64,000 bases of DNA from Humulus lupulus (taxonomy: Eukaryota > Streptophyta > Magnoliopsida > Rosales > Cannabaceae): the NCBI RefSeq assembly GCF_963169125.1, contig NC_084793.1, positions 95,437,071 through 95,501,070 on the forward strand. Direction: 5' to 3'. Under the pieces are notes generated by a model that was given only the letters and a program-made list of their open reading frames with translations, was not told the origin of the DNA and ran no database searches. The first letter of the stretch is position 1, and every line of letters begins with the position of its first letter. The translations under genes were made by a program, and so were the position numbers. This document shows positions 1-12,079 of this stretch, piece after piece.

Positions 1-2172
1 GGCGGGTGCCACCCTGCCTCTTCATTCGTTCTTTCAAGGGGTGGCAAACTACTTTGGGGTGGCCCTTTTTCAAATCACCCCAAATAGGTATAGGATGCTG
101 ACCGCGCTCTACAAGCTCAAGAAATGGCCAGCTCCTTCCCCTCATGAGGTCAATTTTCTGTTCGACCTCAAGTCCAACCCCAACCAGGATGGTACGGGGT
201 TCTTTCATTTCTGCCACCAGGAGACCGGACGCACCTTTCTGTCCGACACCACCCACATCTCCAACGTGGGGAAGTATCATTAAGAGTACTTCCTTACGCC
301 CGACATTGCCGCGGATAATCTGGCCTTCACTCGAGGAGGTAAAGAAAATAATAATCGTTGAACCAGTAGTTTTTGTACTTTGATCCTTTCTTGTCATAAT
401 ACTTCACTGTTCCATTGTGTTCCAGGTCCATGGTTACGTCCGACCCCCACTCCAGGAATGGAGTCGAGGGCAGCACTCTTAGCTAGTATGTCAAATGCTG
501 CTAAGAGTGTAAAGAACTTAATTAACGAGGCTAACCTTAGGTTGGCTGGCCTTTGGGGCTCCCAACCTGCGACTAACGAACCCGCGGCGGGTGGTGTCCA
601 TGCTGATGTGGAACCTGAGTAGGGACTCGAGCAGCAACCTCAGTCATCCCCTCCTCGGAGGAGGCCAACTGGGGTTATAATCAGGGAACCTGCTGTTCCC
701 CACCGAGCAGCGGAATCATCGGTCCCCAAGGGCAAGGGGAAACAGAAGGCTGCTAAGCCTAACGAACCATCTGACGACTCGTCGGATGTAAACGGTACAT
801 CATTCTCGTTTTTGAATAATCTGCCAATTCCTTCTCATCTATTTGATGGGGATGGCAACTTTAGGAACGCCCCTTCTTTAAATTCAGATTTCTTCCAGGA
901 ACTAGGTAGTTCAGTAGATAATGTTACAACCAGTAGGTGTAGCTCGGGTACCTTACTTTTGTAATCCTTCTACTCTAATCTCTGTTTTCCCGCGACCCTT
1001 TTATCTCATCGTTTGAATTGTTTCTCTTTGTGCAGGTATGGATTCTGGGGACTTCTTTGACCATTACCAAGCTGCCGCTGACTCTTCTGTCCTGAAGAAG
1101 GACAGTAAAAGGGCTCAAGGGGAAAGTAGCAAGACCCCTTCGAAGAAGGCCCGGACAGAAGATGCTCCCATCGACGCCCCTTCCAAGGAGGACTTACCAC
1201 ATCCACCTGCCCCCGAGCAGACGACCCCCGCGCCCGTCAATCCTCAGCCTTCCTCAAAGGCCGCAGACAAAGAGACTTTGGACCACTTGTCCGAAGGCTC
1301 CCTGTCCAGCCACATAGTTGGCATGGCCAGGGAGAGAATATATCGGCTCTCGAAGCATAGACGCAGCCAGACTGCCATCAATGACACTGCTACTATGGAC
1401 GTCGACCAAATCATCAACAAAGGGTTGAATGAGATAGCCAGTGTAAGTCATCTTTTGCTACTTCATGGTTTATATTATACTTCTTTCCCTAACCTTCTCA
1501 TTTTTTCTTCAGGGGCTGCTGTCTTTGACCGCTAGCTCGCGCCGTGCTGGGGCGCTGGTCTCCCGAGAAAAGAACTGCGACTCCAGGCTGGCCCAGGCCA
1601 AGCAAGCGCTTGAGGCTGATAACACTAAGCTGCTCGAGGATAACAATAAGCTGCTTGTGGAGAACAAGGAGCTGTCCAAGCTGAACGAGCAACTGTGCGA
1701 GGACCAAGCCACTCTCACCCAGGAGCTTCAGGAGTCCCAAGAGGCATTGAAGAAGGCCAACGAGGAGCGTAAGACATGGAGGGAGAGTGTTGTACTCGTC
1801 ACCCAAGAATGTAAGCAGGCCAAACTTGACCTGACTGGCAGCAGGGAGGAGACAAAGAGGCTCGAGGGACGGGTGCAGGAACTTGAGGGGCGCGTTCAGG
1901 AGCTTGAAGGGCGCATTCAGGAGCTCGAGGAGGACGGGGCCAGAAATCTGAAGAAGTACAAGGAAGCCACCTTCCTCAGTTTCTACGATTTCTGGAAACA
2001 CAACCGGGGGGCCAAAATTAACTACCTCTCTGAGAAGTTGCAAAGGACGCTGATGGCGCAGTGCACTGCTCGGTTGGAGGCAGAGGAGAGAGCTAAGGCC
2101 AAGACCCCTGCTGCTGATCCTCCGGCTGATAAGAGCGCTCCTAATCCAGGAGACCCTCCTGCTCCCCATTAA
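1..2172 (+). pseudogene. E1 antisense spliced gene (PF04195-like domain plus coiled coil), 5' partial
   Basis: The gene runs opposite to gag-pol of E1. Likely exons are 1-338 (donor GTAAAG), 426-about 947, 1036-1442 (donor GTAAGT) and 1513-2172, with CAG or TTCAG acceptors at 423-425, 1033-1035 and 1510-1512. The first exon resembles the 'putative gypsy type transposon' family (Pfam PF04195), for example FGVALFQITPNRYRML. The last exon is a Glu/Lys/Leu-rich coiled coil with threefold repeats of RVQELEG near 1870-1930 and a Pro-rich tail ending at the TAA of 2170-2172. In-frame stops at about 281 (TAA) and 620 (TAG) sit where glutamine is plausible, so the copy is probably dead. The equivalent gene in E2 (36143-47928) matches in order and content. 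The function of this family is unknown; no nuclease or polymerase motif is visible. Confidence 0.75.
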
Positions 2173-2902
2173 TTCTCCTTTTTATCTCACAGTTTTTATG
2201 GCCCACGGGCCTGCTTGTAAAGACAATTTATTTTTTATTGCTGCGAGGGCAGCTTTTTACTTACACTTGAACGATTACATCCGAGCAGTACTGCTCGCGG
2301 TGTAAAAGGTTTTTCCTTTTAATTACATATTTACATCCGAGCACTAATGCTCGCGGTGTAAACGATTGCCTTACTGATATTATAATGTTTCTTTTATTAT
2401 AATACCTGTTCGCATGACCGAACTTAGCATAGTACTTTGGTTTGATTTTACAAAACATAAATTTTGAAAAATTCTCTAAGTACCGTAGCATGCTTTCAAT
2501 CATTTTGTTCATGTGTTTACATACCTTATGGTACGCTTTGCTATCGATGTACCTTATATGCCCCCCAAGTGATCGAGGAGCTTTAGGTCCTTGGTCACTT
2601 GCCCTGACCACGACCTGTTCGAACAATACTGCTCGTTATAGAATTCAAGACTTGTAATACAACAAAACAACACACATAATGAACAAATACTTGTAAAAAT
2701 AAATTTACAAAGGTTGGCAAGAATGACTGGCTGCGCACAGTCCCTTATAATCTCGTATTAAACTGGACTAAACATGTCAGTACGAGGGATCTTAAAAAAG
2801 ATCTTACACTTATAAGCGATTAACCATACAACGTGGCTAACCCTTTTTCGAAACTTGTAAAAAGTAAGAATTAATACAAGCCAGTCCTTTAAGAAGGACT
2901 GT
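2173..2902. other. E1 convergent spacer between pol end and antisense gene end
   Basis: This non-coding stretch lies between the 3' ends of two convergent units, pol on the minus strand and the antisense gene on the plus strand. It contains the palindromic repeat listed separately and AT-rich sequence. The 3' ends of both transcripts should lie here, but no single polyadenylation signal stands out. Confidence 0.6.
2277..2363. repeat. Two 56-bp-spaced repeats carrying CGAGCA...TGCTCG palindromes
   Basis: The first copy holds the perfect 16-base palindrome CGAGCAGTACTGCTCG at 2282-2297. The second copy, 56 bases on at 2338-2353, is CGAGCACTAATGCTCG with imperfect symmetry. Both are preceded by ACATC and followed by CGGTGTAAA. 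They could form stem-loops in either convergent transcript. Confidence 0.75.
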
Positions 2903-4213
2903 TCATTGGTAGTACTTGCGCAGGTGTTCTCCATTCCAGTAGCGTGGAACGAGATCTCCATTTAAGCGTGCAAGTTTATAGGTGCCCGGGTGAAGCACTT
3001 CTTCGATCTGGTACGGTCCTTCCCAGTTTGCTCCGAGTACTCCAGCAGTGGGGTCGCGGGTATTCAAGAAAACTCGTCGTAGCACTAGATCTCCGACGTT
3101 GAATTTTCTTTCTTTTACTTTTGAATTAAAGTACCGGGCGACTTTTTGCTGGTACGCAGCTACTCGGAGTTGGGCTTTTTCTTCTATTGAGTCTAGGGAC
3201 TCCATCATCAATTGGCTGTTCTGATCCTAGTCGTATGTAATTCGTCGATGCGAGGGCGAATCTAACTCGACTGGCAACATGGCTTTATATCTGTATGTTA
3301 AGGAAAACGGAGTATGACCTGTCGCTGTTCGGTGAGAAGTTCTATACGACCATAGGACTTCAGGTAGCTGTTCTGGCCATGCTCCTTTAGCGTCTTCAAG
3401 TCTTTTCTTCAGGGTGTCCTTAAGCGTTTTATTCACTGCTTTGACCTGCCCGTTCACTTGTGGATGAGCAACTGAAGAAAAGCTTTTGATAATCTCGTGT
3501 CTTTCGCAGAAGTCGGTGAACAGATCACTGTCAAATTGGGTGTCGTTGTCTGAGATGATTTTTCGAGGCAAACCATATCGGCAAACAATGTTCTTGATGA
3601 CAAAGTCAAGAAATTTCTTGGTCGTTATGGTAGCGAGTGGTTCAGCTTCGGCCCATTTGGTGAAGTAGTCAACTGCTACAACTGCATACTTCACTCCACC
3701 TTTCCCCGTTGGCAAGGATCCAATCAAGTCTATTCCCCATACTGCAAAATGCCAAGGACTTTGCATCTGTTTTAATTCATTTGGAGCTGCTTGTGGGATT
3801 TTGGAAAATCTTTGACACTTATCGCACTTCCGCACGTACTCCGCAGAGTCTTCGTTCATAGTCTGGCAGAAATAACCCTGCCTCAGGATCTTTTTCACCA
3901 AACTTTTCCCCCCAGCATGATCTCCGCAAAAGCCTTCATGTACTTCCTTCATCAGTTCCTTAGCTTTCTCGGGCATAATACATCTGAGCAGTGGCATGGA
4001 ATATCCCCTTTGGTATAAAACACCATCGACCAGTATATATCTCGCGGCCTGCCTTTGAAGAGTTCTGGCTTTGTTCCTATCTGTCGGTAGTGTACCGCTG
4101 ATCAGATACCCCAAGTATGGCGCCATCCATGTATCTTCACTCCGGATTTCCATGCTAGTCACATATGTTCGTATGCTCGGCTCGCTCAATCTTTCTACTG
4201 GCACAATGTTCAA
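2903..4213 (-). pseudogene. E1 integrase (zinc finger, core, GPY/F C-terminus), broken
   Basis: The first part (4213-3227) has the HHCC zinc-binding region (HEGFCGDH, then CDKC), then the core with the first catalytic Asp in WGIDLIG and the second in ISDND. The third position, exactly 35 residues later, is Lys in NGQVKAVNK, where the family has Glu. Codon AAA against GAA is a single G-to-A change. After a stop at about 3224, the C-terminal module continues (3211-2903) with NWEGPY, the GPY/F motif, ending HLRKYYQ. With the catalytic Glu gone, this copy should be unable to integrate DNA even without the stop. Integrase follows RNase H as usual for Ty3/gypsy. Confidence 0.88.
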
Positions 4214-6198
4214 AGTGTCAGCATCTTTCGCACTTGCGAGTTTGGCTAAGGCATCTGCATTTGAATTCTGGTCTCGAGGTATCTGCTGGAGGGTATACTT
4301 CTGGAACTATGCCAATAGATCTCTAGTTTTATTTAGGTAGGCTCCCATTTTGAGACCCCGTGCTTGATATTCCCCTAGAACTTGATTGACCACCAGCTAT
4401 GAATCGTTGTAAATATCGAGCACTTTTATATCCATGTCTTTTGCCAATCGTAATCCAGCGAGGAGGGCATCGTATTCTGCTTCATTGTTCGAGGCTACGA
4501 AGTCAAACCTAATGGCGCAGTGAAATCGATGCCCTTCTGGCGTTATCAATATCACTCCTGCTCCCGCGTGAGATTCGTTTGACGACCCATCCGTAAACAA
4601 CTTCCATGAGGGAGCTTGATCATGAGGCTCAAGCGCATTAGATTTTTCGCATTGCTCGTCGTCTGGGAGTTTGGTAAACTCTTCAATGAGATCGGCCAAG
4701 ACTTGTCCCTTTATTGTTGCTCGCGGTGAATACGTAATATCGAACTGCCCTAGTTCGACTGCCCATTTTAATAGACGCCCAGCCGCCTCTGGTTTCTGGA
4801 GGACTTGCCGAAGGGGCTGGTCGGTTAAAATTGTGATAGGATGGGCTTGGAAGTAAGGACGTAGCTTCCTGGAGGCCAGGATTAAATAGTATGCTAACCT
4901 CTCGATGGAAGGATACCTCAGTTCTGCTCCGATTAGCCTTTTGCTTACATAGTAAACTGCCTTTTGCACGCCTTCTTCTTCTCGTACTAGGACCGCACTA
5001 GCAGCAATTTCAGTGATTGCCAGGTAAATGAACAAAGTTTCTCCTTCGATAGGTTTCGATAAAATAGGAGGCTGTGCCATATGGGCTTTCAAGGCCTGAA
5101 AAGCTTGCTCGTAGTCTCCTGTCCATTCAAATTTCTTGTTGCCCCTAAGTAGATTGAAGAAAGGGACACACTTGTCCGTTGATTTGGAAATAAATCTACT
5201 TAGGGCCGCAATTCTCCCAGTCAAACTTAGTACATCCTTGATATTTTCTGGCGATTTCATATCGATCAGGGCTTTTATCTTGTCGGGGTTGGCCTCAATT
5301 CCTCTTGAATTAACAATAAACCCCAAAAGCTTCCCTGATCCAACTCCAAAGGAACATTTGAGAGGATTTAGTTTCATCTGGTACTTGTTCAATACATTGA
5401 AACACTCTTGCAAATCCTTCACATGTCCTTCTACCTTTTTCGACTTTACCAGCATATCGTCCACGTATACCTCCATGTTTACGCCGATCAACTCTTTAAA
5501 CATGTGGTTAACTAGTCGCTAGTAAGTCGCACCTGCGTTTTTCAGTCCGAAGGGCATTACTTTATAACAGTATAATCCCGTATCGGTCTGAAAGCTAGTG
5601 TGATCCTCGTCAGGGGGATGCATGCTGATCTGATTGTAGCCCGAATATGCATCCATGAAAGAGAGGATCTCGTGTCCTGCAGTAGCATCGACCAACTGGT
5701 CGATCCTTGGGAGTGGGAAACAATCCTTCGGGCAGGCTTTATTGAGGTCTGTAAAATCCACACAGGTTTGCCACTTGTCGTTAGGCTTGGGAACCAGTAC
5801 TGGATTGGAGACCCACGATGGATAAAACGCCACCCTGATGAACCCATTCTCCTTTAATCTCTCAACTTCTTCTTTTAAGGCTCTCAACCGATCCTTATCG
5901 AGAAGCCTTCTTTTCTGTTGCATGGGCGGAAAACTCTTGTCTATATTCAGGACATGGCTTATGACTACAGGATCTATCCCAGCCATGTCTTTGTGCGACC
6001 AGGCAAAAACTTCCTGGTTCTTCCGCAAAAATTCCACCAGTGAATGTTTCGTAGTGGGTTCTAAGTTTTTCCCGACCTTCACGACTCTGGTCGGGTCCTT
6101 CTCGTCAAGTTGGACCTCTTCCAGGTCCTCGACGGGTCCAACATTTTCCTCAAAATCCCCAAAGCGAGGATCCAAATCTCTATCCTCACTTTGGGCAA
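4214..6198 (-). pseudogene. E1 reverse transcriptase and RNase H, interrupted by stops
   Basis: RT begins in the segment 6175-5519 with SNPVLVPKPN, DFTDLNKACPKD, FMDAYSGYNQ and MPFGLKNAGATY. A TAG stop at about 5520 follows, where related copies have CAG. The segment 5503-4397 continues with the active site EVYVDDMLVKS, the thumb and connection, and RNase H (LFTDGSSNESHAGAG, SNNEAEYDALLAG). A second TAG at about 4397 replaces the CAG of the DSQLVV motif, and a third lies near 4307. The order RT then RNase H then integrase is Ty3/gypsy. All stops seen are consistent with C-to-T change on the coding strand. Confidence 0.9.
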
Positions 6199-6757
6199 CA
6201 CCCTATTTGGTGACTCCTTCACCGGATTGAACTTGTGTATCAATTGCCATCTGCAACCTCTCAGAGGGAGTGCTTTTTGACGTTCCCTTCTTCGCCTTCG
6301 TGATTGAGGCGTTGTAGCATTCCCTGGCTTCCCTCTAGTTTCCTAACACGCGTCCTACCCCTGCGTCCGTCGGGAATTTCATGGCTAGGTGCCATAAGGA
6401 GGTGACGGCCCGTAGGTCTACCAGTATGGGTCTTCCAATGACGACATTGTACGCCGAGGGACAATCAACCACTATGAAAGTAGCGAGTAATGTCCTGGTA
6501 GCAGGCGCAGTACCTGCTGTCACTGGAAGTCTGATTGACCCTGCGGGGGCGAGTCCCTCGCCAGAGAAGCCATATATTGTTTGGTTGCAAGGCTCCAAGT
6601 CCTTAACGGACAACTTCATGCGTTCCAGAGAAGACTTGTACAGAATGTTCACTGAACCACCTGTATCGATTAGCACTCTCTTCACCATCATATTGGCCAT
6701 TTGGATGTCCACGACCAGCGGATCGGAGTGTGGGAACCGAACATGCTGGGCATCGCT
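6199..6757 (-). pseudogene. E1 aspartic protease region, cut by a solo LTR
   Basis: The protease active site is VLIDTGGSVNILY in the open segment 6712-6335, with the usual D-T-G triad, and the flap-side motif AYNVVIGRPILV lies about 70 residues later. The N-terminal boundary runs into the solo LTR at 6763. The reading resumes beyond 9018, so the insertion separates protease from the end of gag. The downstream linker to RT (6334-6199) has stops. Confidence 0.82.
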
Positions 6758-6762
6758 ATCAG

Positions 6763-9013
6763 TGTAACGCCCTGGATAACCAAGACCATTACACTGTGTG
6801 TTTATAAAGTGCCAAACTTGCTAGTCAAGTCATTTAATTAAAATCGTGTTGCATAAACTACAAAGGAACTAGGGTTAAAAGCGTTTTGGTCTCAAAAGCC
6901 ACATTTTTCATTAAGAAACATTATCTGATTACACGGGATCCCAAAAATACAAGTTTTAAGACCGTTTATAGAAGTTGTAGGACTCAGATACAATAGCCAG
7001 CCATACTAAGGCAAAACAAGTAGTTAGGTAGTCCCTGTCCTGGTCCACTCCTCAATCGTGGTGATCGAACAGCTGGCTATGTACATTCCACCTTGGAGCT
7101 CTCCACCTCAGGCTTGGTCCAGCTTGCCCTTGCCTTTACCTGCACCACGTAGCACCCGTGAGCCAAGGCCCAGCAAGAAAACACAGTATCAATAGAGCAT
7201 AAGCAATTATCAGACAAGTCAATATCTCACGTTGCATCACATAGCCTCAGTCAAATAACCATTCAATATAGTCAAGTATTCCACATACTAGGCATATCAA
7301 CTCCTAACATGTACAGTTTATAGACGATAACCAGGGCTAGCGCTCACAGGCTGCTCCCTCCGTTATCCCAGTGTTCATGGCTCCCAGTAGCCAAATCGCG
7401 CTCTGTGCGCTAATAGTATGTACGACACCCTTAGACCGCTTTTACATGTCCCATGGCGTAATACCAACATTGACACGATACAATTCTCGGGAGCACTTAG
7501 TCCCATCACAAACATATAACCGGGTGCAGTTTTCTTACCTTTAGCTTTCAGATGAATTAGTTACGGGCGATACTCCTTGAGCGCGATCCAATCCTCAAGC
7601 CCTAGCTTAACACCTAGTCACAGCCATGATAAAGAATACCATTAACAATCTTCAATGAGTTCCCAAGTCAAGTTCTAGTACCCGGAACATTGAACTTCAC
7701 CAAATATGGTAAAAGACTCAACCCCAAGCACCTTAGGTTAAATTCCCAAGCCTAAAATCCCAAAATCCCTTAAGCGCCGCGGCATAGGCCACCCATGTCG
7801 CGGCATGGCCCCCAAACAGAACCTCCAAAGGCTCAAAAACAGGTAAGGGCCGCGGCATTTCTTGGGCCATGCCGCGGCCCGCCCTTCTTCTTCAGCATGC
7901 AACATCTTCGAAGGGCCGCGACTCACCAAGAACCATGCCGCGGCCCGACCCTTCGAACCCAGAAAAAACCACCATTTTCAAACTCTAAACCTCACCTTAA
8001 ACCATCCCAAAGCTCCCAACTCAAACCAATTAATAATAACAACATTAGAATGATTTAGACAACACATTCCAACCAAAAATCCAGCCTAAGACTCACCAAA
8101 ACCCCAATTCCAACTTCTGAAATTTCAACCCATAGAACTCAAAACCAGCCATGAAAACTCTCAAATTCAACCATCAAACTGTAAATTAAACCTTACCTCA
8201 GCTGTAGAATCGATTCTCCAAGAGTCCCCTGACCTATCTTCAAAGTTTCAAGCCTCAATCCCACCTTAAATTCCAAAACCACAGATATTTAAAACTCAGC
8301 CATTTTCTTTAAATTCCTAACCTTAGAAACGAAAAATCAGAACTTACCTTAGCTCTATCTCAGACCTTGATCAGTTCCTGAGCTAACCCTCCAGATTATT
8401 CCCTTCAATTCCCCAAGACACAGCTTAAATCCAGTAATTCCCTCTCAAGTTTCAGTAGTTTTCCTTTGCTAAGAGAGAGAAGGAAGAGAAATAAAGATAG
8501 GGTCGGTTTACACTTTTCTATCTAGTATTTTTCCTAAGTCTTCCAAGTATACCCTTAGATTATTAGACTAATCCCAAAGCTCGGGGTGCCGGAAACGTCC
8601 CCGAGGCCAAAACGGTAAAATCCCCCAATAATCCCGCCTAGACATCCTAACCTCAGATATATCTCCAATTATTTATTTTTATCACCCGATAGTCTAAATC
8701 ACTACCCGGTACCTAAAATACCCCTGACTTGTCCAAAGTCAATTATAATGCCCCGTTGTGACTTTTCCTGCTATCTAGCCCTAGGATCGCCTCGAGTCGC
8801 CGGCTGCTGAATTATCCACATAATAATGTGGTTCTCACATATATCTCAAGCATATATATCATATCATCATATAATATCACTAATTATCATAAACACACTA
8901 TTAATCATACATTTACGCATTTAAATCAATAACATTCATTCTAATCCCAGTTATGCCCTCCCGGCACACCAATCAAGGCCCTTAAGCCTTAATAGCTAAT
9001 TTGGGTCGTTACA
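6763..9013 (-). mobile_element. Solo LTR of the E4-type chromovirus family (2251 bp)
   Basis: On the minus strand it starts TGTAACGACCCAAATT and ends with GGCGTTACA, the same termini as the E4 LTRs. The 5-bp duplication ATCAG is present on both sides (6758-6762 and 9014-9018). There is no internal region, so it is a solo LTR left by LTR-LTR recombination. It carries four exact CCGCGG sites (7777, 7850, 7872, 7938), as do the E4 LTRs. Short open frames inside it are not genes. Confidence 0.95.
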
Positions 9014-9018
9014 ATCAG

Positions 9019-11362
9019 AGAAGGTTATCTCACCCTCTTCTGATTGAGCCTTTTTCGGCGCGCTGTCCTCCACAGCCATCATCTCGATGTCCTGGTCGTG
9101 GCACAGGGTCCGAGCATATCGTTCCCTGGCCTTTCCGCTGTTTCCCGCGAGGTGCGGGCCTCCGCAGATGGTTAATAGGGTGCCGACTACGGGATCAGGC
9201 TGTAGAGGTGGCGAGCGTTGGCGTGTGGGCGCTTGCTCGTTGCCACCTGGAGCTTCTCGTTGGGAATTTCCCGAGGCCCGTACATATCTTCTCAAGTGTC
9301 CTTGTCTGATAAGGAACTCGATCTCATCCTTCAATTGGTTGCATTCATTGGTGTCATGTCCGTATTCGTTGTGATAATGACAGAACTTGGTATTGTCTCT
9401 CCTCGAAATATCCTTTCGAATGGGGGCAGGCTTCTTGTAAGGCACACTGGAACTCGTGGCCTGATATACCTCTCCCCGAGACTCAATAAGGGCAGTATAG
9501 TTAGTGAACCGAGGTTCATAACGATTACCCTTGGTCCTTTTGTTCTCAGAGGTAGAAGGCTCGTTGTGTGGCCGTATTCCACCATTCTTGTCGTTGTCGT
9601 TGGGCTTGGACCCATTGGTGGCTTTGGCGGGCTCGGCTGTCTCCTTATCTTTGCCTGGGGGCTTTCCTTTATTGGCGATGGCGTCTTCGAGCTTGATGTA
9701 GCGATCAACTCGATCTAAGAATTCCTAGGTAGTTCTAACCCCATGCTTTCTGAGGCTTTCCCAGAGAGGGGTACGGTGCTTAACTCCTGCCGTTATGGCC
9801 ATCATTTTGCCTTCATCACCCACTGTTTTTGCTCCGGCAGCTGCTCGCATAAAACGCTGAACATAGTCTTTCAGCGATTCTCCATTTTGCTGGCGTATCT
9901 CGACCAGCTGATTTGCCTCGGTAGGGTGCACGCAACCCGCATAGAACTGCCCGTAAAAATCTTTCACGAACATTTCCCAGGAAATTATACTTGCAGGAGG
10001 GAATTTAAAAAATCACTCATGTGCAGCGTCAGAAAGTGTTGCAGGGAAGATCCTACACCGAGTGTCTTCGGACACTTTCTGAATATCCATTTGTATCTCA
10101 AACTTGTTGACATGAGATACCGGGTCACCATACCCGTCAAAGTTTGGAAGCGTAGGCATCTTAAACTTGCTAGGATTTTTCGCCATGGTTATCCTCTAGA
10201 TGAAAGGAGTACCTTTTCTCCTATCATGGTCGATATAAGATGTTCTTCCCCCGACCAGCTGCTGCACTGCCTGGTTGAGGGCATCTATCTGGGCCTGCAC
10301 GGCGCTAGGAATTGCCGGGGCCTCTGCTGTTGGGGGGACGTACTCGATGTGCCACTCGTGGCGATCATTGAGTACATCTCTCAAGTCCTCATCTCTCCTC
10401 CGCTGCTCGCTAGCTCCGAGCCAGTTGAAGACGTTATTTTGTCTGGGCTGCCCCCCAGCGTCCCGTCTGTCGGGCTGGTCATCCTGAGGTAGCTGGCTCC
10501 TGCCTCCACCTCTTTCTTCATTTCTCCGACCGACATTCCCTCTGCCTGAGTCGGCCTCATTATAACCATGGTCATCTCTGAATCTTGATTGGCTATGGTA
10601 GGATCGATTGCCCTCTCGGGCTGGAACCTCCCGAGCGTTAGAGGGTGGTCTGCGTTGGTCGTTAGGTCCCCGTGCATTATCATGCCGTGGGGGGCCTCGG
10701 ACCGCAGAGCCTAACTCTGAGTTCCTCCTGTTACCAGGAGGATGTTGTCCTCTGTTCGAAAGGTTTGGCTCATCGCCCCTATGGCGTCTAGGACTACGAG
10801 GTTGCTGCCCGGTCCTATTCTGCCTCTGCTGCGGGGGATTTCCGCGACCAGCCTGCGAGATAGGCTGTGCTTCAGTATCCCTTGGTGGGAGATCTTCCTG
10901 AGGCACAGTCGGCTGCTCGGGCCTTTGTGGGCTCGATGGTTGGATAGGCGGGCTAGGATTGGGACCCCTCTAGGGTGGCCCATCCGTGGGTTGATCAGGC
11001 TGCGAGGCAGGTGCAGCCTGATTCCTAGCCAATTGTAGGGCTGCTTCGAGGGCTGACATGGCCTCCCTCTGACGGCGATCCATCTCCGCCTGCCTTTCAC
11101 TCAGCTCCAGGCGCTACCACTCAATTTCCTGTTGCTGCCGCGCCATGATTTCGGCGGCACTTTCCTTGTTGGCCCTGAGATTGGCCAGCTCCTCATGCAG
11201 TGCCCCTAGGGTACTCTTCAGCGTCGCGTCGTCCATTTCTTCCTCATCAAATTCCAAATGTGGCTCATCTTCAGCCACGTTTGGAGGAGGCGGGTTAGAT
11301 GGTGCAGCGCCGGCTGCCTGTCCAGTTTTCCTGGTAGTTTTGCCATTGGTTTTCTCAACGAT
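9019..11362 (-). pseudogene. E1 gag polyprotein, broken
   Basis: The N-terminal part (about 11360-10900) is acidic and helical, followed by an Arg/Pro/Gln-rich disordered stretch (10906-10300). The retrotransposon gag core (PF03732 type) follows, with FKMPTLPNFDGYGDP near 10160, FVKDFYGQFYAG near 9970 and LKDYVQRFMRAA near 9880. The zinc-knuckle-like motif FCHYHNEYGHDTNEC is near 9380. Stops interrupt at about 11116, 10197, 10010 and 9723. The usual initiator seems to be ATC rather than ATG at 11362-11360, before VEKTNGKTT, by comparison with the Met-Val starts of E2 and E5. Gag forms the particle core and binds RNA; this copy cannot make a full product. Confidence 0.8.
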
Positions 11363-11373
11363 GCTATATCAAG

Positions 11374-11391
11374 CTCTCAATGAAAGCACCA
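11374..11391 (-). promoter_or_regulatory. E1 primer-binding site
   Basis: On the minus strand the sequence TGGTGCTTTCATTGAGAG starts three bases after the LTR end. The same 18 bases follow the 5' LTR of E2 at the same spacing, so this is the minus-strand primer site of this lineage. I do not assign the tRNA. Confidence 0.75.
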
Positions 11392-11394
11392 GAA

Positions 11395-11981
11395 TGTTGA
11401 CCCAGATTTTGGCCAACTGACGTGGATGAATACGTTGAAAATAATGTGATGACGAAAATAATAAGAACACAAGATTTTATAGTGGTTCGACCCCAGGATC
11501 TGGTAATAACCTACGTCCACTTGAATTGTTATTGAAATAATATTCAAAGGGGTGATCAAAGAACTGGGGTTCAATGAGTTTTACTATCCCCTGAAGAAGA
11601 AAATACAATTATTCTCGTGTAATCTCTCTCTAATCTCAAATGATCTTTTTTGCTCAAAAGAAAAGGATTCCCTTTCCCTGAGCCCTCTTCCTCTATTTAT
11701 AAGCTCAGGGAAGATTTACATTGATTTGTTACAGATATTCTTTCCTAAATAATTGGATACTCAGGAAATCATGGGAGATAATTTCGGATTCCATCATAAC
11801 TGCCTAAGATTTCCTCCGCGTATAATGTGCGTACGACCAGGCTGGTCGTATGAAAAAACCGATCGCATGATACTAGATGTCTTCCTGGTCGATAGTCGAA
11901 CACAGATTCTGCCAGGTGTCAGCCACGTGTAATTAATGTCTGCCATGTCACTCACTTCTGATTCTGATTTTAGGGATAACA
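11395..11981 (-). repeat. E1 5' LTR (587 bp)
   Basis: On the minus strand it starts TGTTATCCCTAAAATC and ends TGGGTCAACA. A TATA box, TATAAATA on the minus strand, lies at 11694-11701, suited to driving gag-pol. Plus-strand segments such as TTTTATAGTGGTTCG and CCTACGTCCACTT recur in the E6 LTR at 24430-24480, showing relationship. Confidence 0.85.
11694..11701 (-). promoter_or_regulatory. TATA box of the E1 LTR
   Basis: TATAAATA read on the minus strand, about 300 bases upstream of the LTR end, in the position expected for the U3/R boundary. Confidence 0.55.
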
Positions 11982-12079
11982 CTAATAAATTCAAAATTAC
12001 TTAAAAACTTAATAAATCAATTAAAAACTCAATGATTAAGCAACAATTAGCACATAAAAAGTGGCAAAATAACTCTATT

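Larger units (their letters stand above)
1..11981 (-). mobile_element. E1: Ty3/gypsy Tat-lineage LTR retrotransposon, 3' end outside window
   Basis: Read on the minus strand the order is 5' LTR (11395-11981), primer-binding site, gag, protease, RT, RNase H, integrase. A spliced gene on the opposite strand follows at 1-2172. This gag-pol order with an opposed extra gene before the 3' LTR is known from Tat/Grande-type plant elements. The 3' LTR is beyond the left edge. CTAAT at 11982-11986 is the expected right-hand target duplication, but its mate is not in the window. A chromovirus solo LTR at 6763-9013 splits gag from protease. Several stops and a lost catalytic residue make the copy defective. 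Confidence 0.9.

Noticed and set aside
1498..2169. Minus-strand open frame of 223 codons opposite the E1 antisense gene
   Set aside because: Leu-rich shadow of the coiled-coil coding strand, caused by GAG/CTC-biased codons; no start context or domain.
9218..9718. Plus-strand frames of 166 and 249 codons over E1 gag (9218-10492)
   Set aside because: Mirror frames of the minus-strand gag, whose core and zinc knuckle are recognisable.
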